Shown: positions 27,101 through 40,940 of the stretch, piece after piece
Layout of the letters: the number at the start of each line of letters is the position of its first letter
Numbering within the stretch: position 1 is the stretch's first letter
NCBI RefSeq assembly: GCF_020379485.1
Contig: NC_063434.1
Location: forward strand, 30,637,401 to 30,701,400
Direction: 5' to 3'
Source: Brassica napus
Taxonomy: Eukaryota; Streptophyta; Magnoliopsida; Brassicales; Brassicaceae
Length of the DNA: 64,000 nt
Notes under the pieces: generated by a model
What the model saw: only the letters and a program-made list of their open reading frames with translations
What the model was told of the DNA's origin: nothing
Databases searched by the model: none
Made by a program: the position numbers and the translations under genes

Positions 27101-30100
27101 TTTTTGAAATTTTCTCAAAATCTATGGGCTAACCCCTACAAAAATATTGAGTTTTTGGTAAATACTTTATATACTGAAGCCTATAATCTTTAGTGTTGTT
27201 TTAAAATTTCTACCATATTCTACATTTGTATTAATGTATGCTAAACTCTTTTCATGGTAAATGAGCATCGTTCAATTGTTTTTATCAATTAATTTAGTAA
27301 AACTTCATAATACTCCCTAAATCGATGGAATAACCACTATAAAATTATTATTTTCTTGATAAACGGAGACGACAAAGGCTCCAAACCTCTTTGAACATCA
27401 TCATATGTTAGTGCAGGATGCAACTAGGCATTAAAACAATATTGTCATATTTTTTGAAATTTTCTCAAAATCTATGGGCTAACCCCTACAAAAATATTGA
27501 GTTTTTGGTAAATACTTTATATACTGAAGCCTATAATCTTTAGTGTTGTTTTAAAATTTCTACCATATTCTACATTTGTATTAATGTATGCTAACTCTTT
27601 TTCATGGTAAATGAGCATCGTTCAATTGTTTTTATCAATTAATTTAGTAAAACTTCATAATACTCCCTAAATCGATGGAATAACCACTATAAAATTATTA
27701 TTTTCTTGATAAACGGAGACGACAAAGGCTCCAAACCTCTTTGAACATCATCATATGTTAGTGCAGGATGCAACTAGGCATTAAAAAAATATTGTCATAT
27801 TTTTTGAAATTTTCTCAAAATCTATGGGCTAACCCCTACAAAAATATTGAGTTTTTGGTAAATACTTTATATACTGAAGCCTATAATCTTTAGTGTTGTT
27901 TTAAAATTTCTACCATATTCTACATTTGTATTAATGTATGCTAAACTCTTTTTCATGGTAAATGAGCATCGTTCAATTGTTTTTATCAATTAATTTAGTA
28001 AAACTTCATAATACTCCCTAAATCGATGGAATAACCACTATAAAATTATTATTTTCTTGATAAACGGAGACGACAAAGGCTCCAAACCTCTTTGAACATC
28101 ATCATATGTTAGTGCAGGATGCAACTAGGCATTAAAACAATATTGTCATATTTTTTGAAATTTTCTCAAAATCTATGGGCTAACCCCTACAAAATATTGA
28201 GTTTTTGGTAAATACTTTATATACTGAAGCCTATAATCTTTAGTGTTGTTTTAAAATTTCTACCATATTCTACATTTGTATTAATGTATGCTAAACTCTT
28301 TTTCATGGTAAATGAGCATCGTTCAATTGTTTTTATCAATTAATTTAGTAAAACTTCATAATACTCCCTAAATCGATGGAATAACCACTATAAAATTATT
28401 ATTTTCTTGATAAACGGAGACGACAAAGGCTCCAAACCTCTTTGAACATCATCATATGTTAGTGCAGGATGCAACTAGGCATTAAAACAATATTGTCATA
28501 TTTTTTGAAATTTTCTCAAAATCTATGGGCTAACCCCTACAAAAATATTGAGTTTTTGGTAAATACTTTATATACTGAAGCCTATAATCTTTAGTGTTGT
28601 TTTAAAATTTCTACCATATTCTACATTTGTATTAATGTATGCTAAACTCTTTTTCATGGTAAATGAGCATCGTTCAATTGTTTTTATCAATTAATTTAGT
28701 AAAACTTCATAATACTCCCTAAATCGATGGAATAACCACTATAAAATTATTATTTTCTTGATAAACGGAGACGACAAAGGCTCCAAACCTCTTTGAACAT
28801 CATCATATGTTAGTGCAGGATGCAACTAGGCATTAAAACAATATTGTCATATTTTTTGAAATTTTCTCAAAATCTATGGGCTAACCCCTACAAAAATATT
28901 GAGTTTTTGGTAAATACTTTATATACTGAAGCCTATAATCTTTAGTGTTGTTTTAAAATTTCTACCATATTCTACATTTGTATTAATGTATGCTAAACTC
29001 TTTTTCATGGTAAATGAGCATCGTTTAATTGTTTTTATATCAATTAATTTAGTAAAACTTCATAATACTCCCTAAATCGATGGAATAACCACTATAAAAT
29101 TATTATTTTCTTGATAAACGGAGACGACAAAGGCTCCAAACCTCTTTGAACATCATCATATGTTAGTGCAGGATGCAACTAGGCATTAAAAAAATATTGT
29201 CATATTTTTTGAAATTTTCTCAAAATCTATGGGCTAACCCCTACTTTATATACTGAAGCCTATAATCTTTAGTGTTGTTTTAAAATTTCTACTATATTCT
29301 ACATTTGTATTAATGTATGATAAACTCTTTTTCATTGTATATGAGCATTGTTCAATTGTTTTTATCAACTAATTTAGTAAAACTTCATAATACTCCCTAA
29401 ATCGATGGAATAACCACTATAAAATTATTATTTTCTTGATAAACGGAGACGACAAAGGCTCCAAACCTCTTTGAACATCATCATATGTTAGTGCAGGATG
29501 CAACTAGGCATTAAAACAATATTGTCATATTTTTTGAAATTTTCTCAAAATCTATGGGCTAACCCCTACAAAAATATTGAGTTTTTGGTAAATACTTATA
29601 TACTGAAGCCTATAATCTTTAGTGTTGTTTTAAAATTTCTACCATATTCTACATTTGTATTAATGTATGCTAAACTCTTTTTCATGGTAAATGAGCATCG
29701 TTCAATTTTTTTATCAATTAATTTAGTAAAACTTCATAATACCTCCCTAAATCGATGGAATAACCACTATAAAATTTATTTTCTTGATAAACGGAGACGA
29801 CAAAGGCTCCAAACCTCTTTGAACATCATCATATGTTAGTGCAGGATGCAACTAGGCATTAAAACAATATTGTCATATTTTTTGAAATTTTCTCAAAATC
29901 TATGGGCTAACCCCTACAAAATATTGAGTTTTTGGTAAATACTTTATATACTGAAGCCTATAATCTTTAGTGTTGTTTTAAATTTCTACCATATTCTACA
30001 TTTGTATTAATGTATGCTAAACTCTTTTTCATGGTAAATGAGCATCGTTCAATTGTTTTTATCAATTAATTTAGTAAAACTTCATAATACTCCCTAAATC

Positions 30101-33100
30101 GATGGAATAACCACTATAAAATTATTATTTTCTTGATAAACGGAGACGACAAAGGCTCCAAACCTCTTTGAACATCATCATATGTTAGTGCAGGATGCAA
30201 CTAGGCATTAAAACAATATTGTCATATTTTTTGAAATTTTCTCAAAATCTATGGGCTAACCCCTACAAAAATATTGAGTTTTTGGTAAATACTTTATATA
30301 CTGAAGCCTATAATCTTTAGTGTTGTTTTAAAATTTCTACCATATTCTACATTTGTATTAATGTATGCTAAACTCTTTTTCATGGTAAATGAGCATCGTT
30401 TAATTGTTTTTATCAATTAATTTATTAAAACTTCATAAAACTCCCTAAATCGATGGAATAACCACTATAAAATTATTATTTTCTTGATAAACGGAGACGA
30501 CAAAGGCTCCAAACCTCTTTGAACATCATCATATGTTAGTGCAGGATGCAACTAGGCATTAAAACAATATTGTCATATTTTTTGAAATTTTCTCAAAATC
30601 TATGGGCTAACCCCTACAAAAATATTGAGTTTTTGGTAAATACTTTATATACTGAAGCCTATAATCTTTAGTGTTGTTTTAAAATTTCTACCATATTCTA
30701 CATTTGTATTAATGTATGCTAAACTCTTTTTCATGGTAAATGAGCATCGTTCAATTGTTTTTATCAATTAATTTAGTAAAACTTCATAATACTCCCTAAA
30801 TCGATGGAATAACCACTATAAAATTATTATTTTCTTGATAAACGGAGACACAAAGGCTCCAAACCTCTTTGAACATCATCATATGTTAGTGCAGGATGCA
30901 ACTAGGCATTAAAACAATATTGTCATATTTTTTGAAATTTTCTCAAAATCTATGGGCTAACCCCTACAAAAATTGAGTTTTTGGTAAATACTTTATATAC
31001 TGAAGCCTATAATCTTTAGTGTGTTGTTTTAAAATTTCTACCATATTCTACATTTGTATTAATGTATGCTAAACTCTTTTCATGGTAAATGAGCATCGTT
31101 CAATTGTTTTTATCAATTAATTTAGTAAAACTTCATAATACTCCCTAAATCGATGGAATAACCACTATAAAATTATTATTTTCTTGATAAACGGAGACGA
31201 CAAAGGCTCCAAACCTCTTTGAACATCATCATATGTTAGTGCAGGATGCAACTAGGCATTAAAACAATATTGTCATATTTTTGAAATTTTCTCAAAATCT
31301 ATGGGCTAACCCCTACAAAAATATTGAGTTTTTTGGTAAATACTTTTTATACTGAAGCCTATAATCTTTAGTGTTGTTTTAAAATTTCTACCATATTCTA
31401 CATTTGTATTAATGTATGCTAAACTCTTTTTCATGGTAAATGAGCATCGTTCAATTGTTTTTTATCAATTAATTTAGTAAAATTCATATATACCCCTAAA
31501 TCGATGGAATAACCACTATAAAATAATTATTTTCTTGATAAACGGAGACGACAAAGGCTCCAAACCTCTTTGAACATCATCATATGTTAGTGCAGGATGC
31601 AACTAGGCATTAAAACAATATTGTCATATTTTTTGAAATTTTCTCAAAATCTATGGGCTAACCCCTACAAAAATATTGAGTTTTTGGTAAATACTTTATA
31701 TACTGAAGCCTATAATCTTTAGTGTTGTTTTAAAATTTCTACCATATTCTACATTTGTATTAATGTATGATAAACTCTTTTTCATGGTAAATGAGCATCG
31801 TTTAATTGTTTTTATCAATTAATTTATTAAAACTTCATAAACTTCTAAAACTCCCTAAATCGATGTAATAACCACTATAAAATAACTATTCTCTTGAAAA
31901 ACGGAGACAACAAAGGCTCCAAACCTCTTTGAACATCATCATATGTTAGTGCAGGATGCAACTAGGCATTAAAACAATATTGTCATATTTTTTGAAATTT
32001 TCTCAAAATCTATGGGCTAACCCCCTACAAAAATATTGAGTTTTTGGTAAATACTTTATATACTGAAGCCTATAATCTTTAGTGTTGTTTTAAATTTCTA
32101 CTATATTCTACATTTGTATTAATGTATGATAAACTCTTTTTCATGGTAAATGAGCATCGTTTAATTGTTTTTATCAATTAATTTATTAAAACTTCATAAA
32201 ACTCCCTAAATCGATGGAATAACCACTATAAAATCACTATTCTCTTGAAAAACAGAGACAACAAAAGCTCCAAACCTCTTTGAACATCATCATATGTTAG
32301 TGCAGGATCAACTAGGCATTAAAACAATATTGTCATATTTTTTGAAATTTTCTCAAAATCTATGGGCTAACCCCTACAAAAATATTGAGTTTTTGGTAAT
32401 ACTTTATATACTGAAGCCTATAATCTTTAGTGTTGTTTTAAATTTCTACCATATTCTACATTTGTATAATGTATGCTAAACTCTTTTTCATGGTAAATGA
32501 GCATCGTTAATTGTTTTTTATCAATTAAATTTAGTAAAACTTCATAATACTCCCTAAATCGATGGAATAACCACTATAAAATTATTATTTTCTTGATAAA
32601 CGGAGACGACAAAGGCTCCAAACCTCTTTGAACATCATCATATGTTAGTGCAGGATGCAACTAGGCATTAAAAAATATTGTCATATTTTTTGAAATTTTC
32701 TCAAAATCTATGGGCTAACCCCTACAAATATTGAGTTTTTGGTAAATACTTTATATACTGAAGCCTATAATCTTTAGTGTTGTTTTAAAATTTCTACCAT
32801 ATTCTACACATTTGTATTAATGTATGCTAAACTCTTTTTCATGGTAAATGAGCATCGTTCAATTGTTTTTATCAATTAATTTAGTAAAACTTCATAATAC
32901 CTCCCTAAATCGATGGAATAACCACTATAAAATATTATTTTCTTGATAAACGGAGACAACAAAGGCTCCAAACCTCTTTGAACATCATCATATGTTAGTG
33001 CAGGATGCAACTAGGCATTAAACAATATTGTCATATTTTTTGAAATTTTCTCAAAATCTATGGGCTAACCCCTACAAAAATATTGTTTTTGGTAAATACT

Positions 33101-35817
33101 TTATATACTGAAGCCTATAATCTTTAGTGTTGTTTTAAAATTTTACCATATTCTACATTTGTATTAATGTATGCTAAACTCTTTTCATGGTAAATGAGCA
33201 TCGTTCAATTGTTTTTATCATTAATTTAGTAAAACTTCATAATACTCCCTAAATCGATGGAATAACCACTATAAAATTATTATTTTCTGATAAACGGAGA
33301 CGACAAAGGCTCCAAACCTCTTGAACATCATCATATGTTAGTGCAGGATGCACTAGGCATTAAAACAATATTGTCATATTTTTTGAAATTTTCTCAAAAT
33401 CTATGGGCTAACCCCTACAAAATATTGAGTTTTTGGTAAATACTTTATATACTGAAGCCTATAATCTTTAGTGTTGTTTTAAAATTTCTACCATATTCTA
33501 CATTTGTATTAATGTATGCTAAACTCTTTTTCATGGTAAATGAGCATCGTTCAATTTTTTTATCAATTAATTTAGTAAAACTTCATAATACTCCCTAAAT
33601 CGATGGAATAACCACTATAAATTATTATTTTCTTGATAAACGGAGACACAAAGGCTCCAAACCTCTTTGAACAACATCATATGTTAGTGCAGGATGCAAC
33701 TAGGCATTAAACAATATTGTCATATTTTTTGAAATTTTCTCAAAATCTATGGGCTAACCCCTACAAAAATATTGAGTTTTTGGTAAATACTTTATATACT
33801 GAAGCCTATAATCTTTAGTGTTGTTTTAAAATTTCTACCATATTCTACATTTGTATTAATGTATGCTAAACTCTTTTCATGGTAAATGAGCATTTTCAAT
33901 TTTTTATCAATTAATTTAGTAAAACTTCATAACTACTCCTAAATCGATGGAATAACCACTATAAATTATTATTTCTTGATAAACGGAGACGACAAAGGCT
34001 CCAAACCTCTTTGAACATCATCATATGTTAGTGCAGGATGCAACTAGGCATTAAAACATAATTGTCATATTTTTTGAAATTTTCTCAAAATCTATGGGCT
34101 AACCCCTACAAAAATATTGAGTTTTTGGTAAATACTTTATATACTGAAGCCTATAATCTTTAGTGTTGTTTAAAATTTCTACCATATTCTACATTTGTTT
34201 TAGTATGCTAAACTCTTTTTCATGGTAAATGAGCATCGTTCAATTTTTTTATCAATTAATTTAGTAAAACTTCATAATACTCCTAAATCGATGGAATAAC
34301 CACTATAAATTATTATTTTCTTGATAAACGGAGACGACAAAGGCTCCAAACCTCTTTGAACATCATCATATGTTAGTGCAGGATGCAACTAGGCATTAAA
34401 ACAATATTGTCATATTTTTTGAAATTTTCTCAAAATCTATGGGCTAACCCTACACAAATATTGAGTTTTTGGTAAATACTTTATATACTGAAGCCTATAA
34501 TCTTTAGTGTTGTTTTAAATTTCTACCATATTCTACATTTGTATTAATGTATGCTAAACTCTTTTTCATGGTAAATGAGCATCGTTCATTTTTTTATCAA
34601 TAATTTAGTAAAACTTCATAATACTCCCTAAATCGATGGAATAACCACTATAAAATTATTATTTTCTTGATAAACGGAGACGACAAGGCTCCAAACCTCT
34701 TTGAACATCATCATATGTTAGTGCAGGATGCAACTAGGCATTAAACAATATTGTCATATTTTTTGAAATTTTCTCAAAATCTATGGGCTAACCCCTACAA
34801 AATATTGAGTTTTGGTAAATACTTTATATACTGAAGCCTATAATCTTTAGTGTGTTTTTAAAATTTCTACCATATTCTACATTTTATTAATGTATGCTAA
34901 ACTCTTTTCATGGTAATGAGCATCGTTAATGTTTTATCAATTAATTTATTAAACTTCATAAAACTCCCCTAAATCGATGGAAAACCACTAAAAATTATAT
35001 TTTCTTGAAAACGGAGACCACAAAGCTCCAAACCTCTTTGAACATCATCATATTTAGTGCAGGATGAAACTAGGCATTAAACAATATTGTCTATTTTTTG
35101 AATTTTTTCAAATCTATGGGCTAACCCCTACAAAAATATTGAGTTTTTGGTAATACTTATATATACTAAGCCTTAATCTTTAGTGTTGTTTTAAATTCTA
35201 CCATATTCTACATTTATGAGCTCGTTTAATTGTTTTTTATCATTAATTTTATTAACTTCATAAAACTACTCCCTAAATCGATGAATAACCACTTAGAAAA
35301 TCATATTTTCTTGAAAAACGGAGACACAAAGGCTCAAACCTCTTTAACATCATCATCGTTAGTGCATGATGCAACTAGGCATTAAACAATATTGTCATAT
35401 TTTTTTGAAATTTTCTAAAAATCTATGGGCCCCTACAAAATATTGAGTTTTTTGGTAAATATTTTTTATACTGAAGCCTATATTCTTTAGTGTTTGTTTT
35501 AAAATTTCTACCCGATTCTACATTTGTATTAATGTATGCGAAATCTTTTCATGGTATGAGCATCGTCAGTTTTTTTATCAATTAATTAGTAAATCTTCAT
35601 AATACTACCCTAAACGATGGAAAGCCACTATAAAATTATATTTCTTGATAAACGGAGACGACAAAGGCTCCAAACTCTTTGAACTCATCATTTTTAGTGC
35701 AGATGCAACTAGGCCATTAAAAAATATTGTCATATTTTTTTTGAATTTTCTCAAAATCTATGGGCTAACCCCTACAAAACTATTGAGTTTTTGGTAAATA
35801 CTTTATATACCCTGAAG
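21121..35817 (+). repeat. Satellite array, left inner block (homogeneous subfamily D, about 351 bp)
   Basis: Nearly identical head-to-tail monomers; successive GTGCAGGATG marks lie at 27061, 27411, 27761, 28112, 28462 and 28813. Diagnostic phrases are CTATGGGCTAACCCC, AACTAGGCATTAAAAC, TTTTTCATGGTAAATGAGC and GATAAACGGAGACGAC. Occasional internal deletions occur, for example near 21985 and near 29240. The transition from the outer block is at about 21.05-21.12 kb. Small open frames here are the same satellite read in one frame and are not genes. Confidence 0.93.
34860..35817 (+). repeat. Error-rich satellite stretch at the gap edge
   Basis: Monomers of subfamily D, but with many single-base insertions and deletions and short missing pieces (for example near 35210), unlike the near-perfect monomers a few kb upstream. 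The density rises towards the N run, which suits low-coverage contig-end sequence better than biology. Confidence 0.6.
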
Positions 35818-35917
35818 NNNNNNNNNNNNNNNNNNNNNNNNNNNNNNNNNNNNNNNNNNNNNNNNNNNNNNNNNNNNNNNNNNNNNNNNNNNNNNNNNNN
35901 NNNNNNNNNNNNNNNNN
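35818..35917. other. Assembly gap, exactly 100 N
   Basis: One hundred undetermined bases, the usual placeholder for a gap of unknown size. The satellite changes orientation across it. Confidence 0.98.
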
Positions 35918-38900
35918 GCTTCCATTTACCATTGAAAAAGAGTTTAGCATACATTATACAAATGTAGAATATGGTAGAAAATTTTAAACAACACTAAAGA
36001 TTATAGGCTTCAGTATATAAAAGTATTTACCAAAAACTCAAATTTTTGTAGGGGTTAGCCCATAGATTTTGAGGAAAATTTCAAAAAATATGAAAATATT
36101 GTTTTAATGCCTAGTTGCATCCTGCACTAACATATGATGATGTTCAAAGAGGTTGGAGCCTTTGTCGTCTCCGTTTATCAAGAAAAATAGTAATTTTATA
36201 GTGGTTATTCCATCGATTTAGGGAGTATTATGAAGTTTTACTAAATTAATTGATAAAAAACAATTGAACGATGCTCATTTACCATGAAAAGAGTTTAGCA
36301 TACATTAAACAAATGTAGAATATGGTAGAAATTTTAAAACAACACTAAAGATTATAGGCTTCAGTATATAAAGTATTTACCAAAAACTCAATATTTTTGT
36401 AGGGGTTAGCCCATAGATTTTGAGAAAATTTCAAAAAATATGACAATATTGTTTTAATGCCTAGTTGCATCCTGCACTAACAAATATGATGATGTTCAAA
36501 GAGGTTTGGGCCTTTGTCGTCTCCGTTTATCAAGAAAATAATAATTTTATAGTGGTTATTCCATCGATTTAGGGAGTATTATGAAGTTTTACTAAATTAA
36601 TTGATAAAAACAATTGAACGATGCTCATTTACCATGAAAAAGAGTTTAGCATACATTAATACAAATGTAGAATATGGTAGAAATTTTAAAACAACACTAA
36701 AGATTATAGGCTTCAGTATATAAAGTATTACCAAAAACTCAATATTTTTGTAGGGGTTAGCCCATAGATTTTGAGAAAATTTCAAAAAATATGACAATAT
36801 TGTTTTAATGCCTAGTTGCATCCTGCACTAACATATGATGATGTTCAAAGAGGTTTGGAGCTTTTGTCGTCTCCGTTTATCAAGAAAATAATAATTTTAT
36901 AGTGGTTATTCCATCGATTTAGGGAGTATTATGAAGTTTTATTAAATTATTTGATAAAAAAAAAATTGAACGGCTCATTTACCATGAAAAAGAGTTTAGC
37001 ATACATTAATACAAATGTAGAATATGGTAGAATTTTAAAACAACACTAAGATTATGGCTTCAATATAAGGTATTTACCAAAAACTCAATATTTTTGTAGG
37101 GGTTAGCCCATAGATTTTGAGAAAATTTCAAAAAATATGACAATATTGTTTTAATGCCTAGTTGCATCCTGCACTAACATATGATGATGTTCAAAGAGGT
37201 TTGGAGCCTTTGTCGTCTCCGTTTATCAAGAAAATAATAATTTTATAGTGGTTATTCCATCGATTTAGGGAGTATTATGAAGTTTTACTAATTAATTGAT
37301 AAAAACAATTAACGATGCTCATTTACCATGAAAAAAGTTTAGCATACATTAATACAAATGTAGAATATGGTAGAAATTTTAAAACAACACTAAAGATTAT
37401 AGGCTTCAGTATATAAAGTATTTACCAAAAACTCAATATTTTTGTAGGGGTTAGCCCATAGATTTTGAGAAAATTTCAAAAAATATTACAATATTGTTTT
37501 AATGCCTAGTTGCATCCTGCACTAACATATGATGATGTTCAAAGAGGTTTGGAGCCTTTGTCGTCTCTGTTTATCAAAAAATAATAATTTTATAGTGGTT
37601 ATTCCATCGATTTAGGGAGTATTATGAAGTTTTATTAAATTATTTGAAAACAATTGAACGATGCTCATTTACCATGAAAAAGAGTTTAGCATACATTAAT
37701 ACAAATTATAATATGGTAGAAATTTTAAAACAACACTAAAGATTATAGGCTTCAGTATATAAAGTATTTACCAAAAACTCAATATTTTTGTAGGGGTTAG
37801 CCCATAGATTTTGAGAAAATTTCAAAAAATATGAAAATATTGTTTTAATGCCTAGTTGCATCCTGCACTAACATATGATGATGTTCAAAGAGGTTTGGAG
37901 CCTTTGTCGTCTCCGTTTATCAAGAAAATAATAATTTTATAGTGGTTATTCCATCGATTTAGGGAGTATTATGAAATTTTATTAAATTATTTGATTAAAA
38001 CAATTGAACGATGCTCATTACCATGAAAAAGAGTTTAGCATACATTAATACAAATGTAGAATATGGTAGAAATTTTAAAACAACACTAAAGATTATAGGC
38101 TTCAATATATAAAGTATTTACCAAAAACTCAATATTTTTGTAGGGGTTAGCCCATAGATTTTGAGAAAATTTCAAAAAATATTACAATATTGTTTCAATG
38201 CCTAGTTGCATCCTGGACTAACATATGATGATGTTAAAAGAGGTTTGGAGCCTTTGTCGTCTCCGTTTACCAAAAAATAATAATTTTATAGTGGTTATTC
38301 CATCGATTTAGGAGTATTAGTAGAGTATTATGAATTTTATTAAATTATTGATAAAAACAATTGAACGATGCTCATTTACCATGAAAAAGAGTTTAGCATA
38401 CATTAATACAAATGTAGAATATGGTAGAAATTTTAAAACAACACTAAAGATTATAGGCTTCAGTATATAAAGTATTTACCAAAAACTCAATATTTTGTAG
38501 GGGTTAGCCCATAGATTTTGAGAAAATTTCAAAAAATATGACAATATTGTTTTAATGCCTAGTTGCATCCTGGACTAACATATGATGATGTTAAAAGAGG
38601 TTTGGAGCCTTTGTCGTCTCTGTTTATCAAAAAATAATAATTTTATAGTGGTTATTCCATCGATTTAGGGAGTATTATGAAATTTTATTAAATTATTTGA
38701 TAAAAACAATTGAACGATGCTCATTTACCATGAAAAAGAGTTTAGCATACATTAATACAAATGTAGAATATGGTAGAAATTTTAAAACAACACTAAAGAT
38801 CATAGGCTTCAGTATATAAAGTATTTACCAAAAACTCAATATTTTTGTAGGGGTTAGCCCATAGATTTTGAGAAAATTTCAAAAAATATGACAATATTGT

Positions 38901-40940
38901 TTTAATGCCTAGTTGCATCCTGCACTAACATATGATGATGTTCAAAGAGGTTTGGAGCCTTTGTCGTCTCCGTTTATCAAGAAAATAATAATTTTATAGT
39001 GGTTATTCCATCGATTTAGGGAGTATTATGAAATTTTATTAAATTATTTGATAAAAACAATTGAACGATGCTCATTTACCATGAAAAAGAGTTTAGCATA
39101 CATTAATACAAATGTAGAATATGGTAGAAATTTTAAAACAACACTAAAGATTATAGGCTTCAGTATATAAAGTATTTACCAAAACTCAATATTTTTAAAG
39201 GGGTTATCCCATAGATTTTGAGAAAATTTCAAAAAATATGACAATATTGTTTTAATGCCTAGTTGCATCCTGCACTAACATATGATGATTTTCAAAGAGG
39301 TTTGGAGCCTTTGTCGTCTCCGTTTATCAAGAAAATAATAATTTTATAGTGGTTATTCCATCGATTTAGGAAGTATTATGAAATTTTATTAAATTATTTG
39401 ATAAAAACAATTGAACGATGCTCATTTACCATGAAAAAGAGTTTAGCATACATTAATACAAATGTAGAATATGGTAGAAATTTTAAAACAAAACTAAAGA
39501 TTATAGGCTTCAATATATAAGGTATTTACCAAAAACTCAATATTTTTGTAGGGGTTAGCCCATAGATTTTGAGAAAATTTCAAAAAATATGAAAATTGTT
39601 TTAATGCCTAGTTGAATCATGCACTAACATATGATGATGTTCAAAGAGGTTTGGAGCCTTTGTCCTCTCCGTTTATCAAGAAAATAATAATTTATAGTGG
39701 TTATTCCATCGATTTAGGGAGTATTATGAAGTTTTACTAAATTAATTGATAAAAACAATTCAACAATGCTCATTAACCATGAAAAAGAGTTTAGCATACA
39801 TTAATACAAATGTAGAATATGGTAGAAATTTTAAAACAAAACTAAAGATTATAGGCTTCAATATATAAGGTATTTACCAAAAACTCAATATTTTTGTAGG
39901 GATTAGCCCATAGATTTTGAGAAAATTTCAAAAAATATGAAAATATTGTTTTAATGCCTAGTTGCATCCTGCACTAACATATGATGATGTTCAAAGAGGT
40001 TTGGAGCCTTTGTCCTCTCTGTTTATCAAGAAAATAATAATTTTATAGTGGTTATTCCATCGATTTAGGGAGTATTATGAAGTTTTACTAAATTAATTGA
40101 TAAAAACAATTCAACGATGCTCATTTACCATGAAAAAGAGTTTACCATACATTAATACAAATGTAGAATATGGTAGAAATTTTAAAACAACACTAAAGAT
40201 TATAGGCTTCAGTATATAAAGTATTTACCAAAAACTCAATATTTTTGTAGGGGGTTAGCCCATAGATTTTGAGAAAATTTCAAAAAATATTACAATATTG
40301 TTTCAATGCCTAGTTGCATCCTGGACTAACATATGATGATGTTAAAAGAGGTTTGGAGCCTTTGTCGTCTCTGTTTACCAAAAAATAATAATTTTATAGT
40401 GGTTATTCCATCGATTTAGGGAGTATTATGAAGTTTTATTAAATTATTTGAAAACAATTGAACAATGCTCATTTACCATGAAAAAGAGTTTAGCATACAT
40501 TAATACAAATTTATAATATGGTAGAAATTTTAAAACAACACTAAAGATTATAGGCTTCAGTATATAAAGTATTTACCAAAAACTCAATATTTTTGTAGGG
40601 GTTAGCTCATAGATTTTGAGAAAATTTCAAAAAATATGACAATATTGTTTTAATGCCTAGTTGCATCCTGCACTAACATATGATGATGTTCAAAGAGGTT
40701 TGGAGCCTTTGTCGTCTCCGTTTATCAAGAAAATAATAATTTTATAGTGGTTATTCCATCGATTTAGGGAGTATTATGAAGTTTTGTTAAATTATTTGAT
40801 AAAAACAATTGAACGATGCTCATTTACCATGAAAAAGAGTTTAGCATACATTAATACAAATGTAGAATATGTTAGAAATTTTAAAACAACACTAAAGATT
40901 ATAGGCTTCAGTATATAAAGTATTTACCAGAAACTCAATT
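35918..40940 (-). repeat. Satellite array, right inner block (subfamily D, inverted)
   Basis: Same subfamily as 21121-35817 but reading on the other strand: GGGGTTAGCCCATAGATTTTG, GTCGTCTCCGTTTATC and TGCCTAGTTGCATCCTGCAC recur about every 350 bp. It ends abruptly at about 40940, where a truncated monomer joins another subfamily. Confidence 0.92.

Noticed and set aside
1888..35817. CRISPR-like or centromere (about 178 bp) array
   Set aside because: The period is about 350 bp with no constant-repeat/unique-spacer pattern, and I see no half-period structure like the crucifer centromere repeat.
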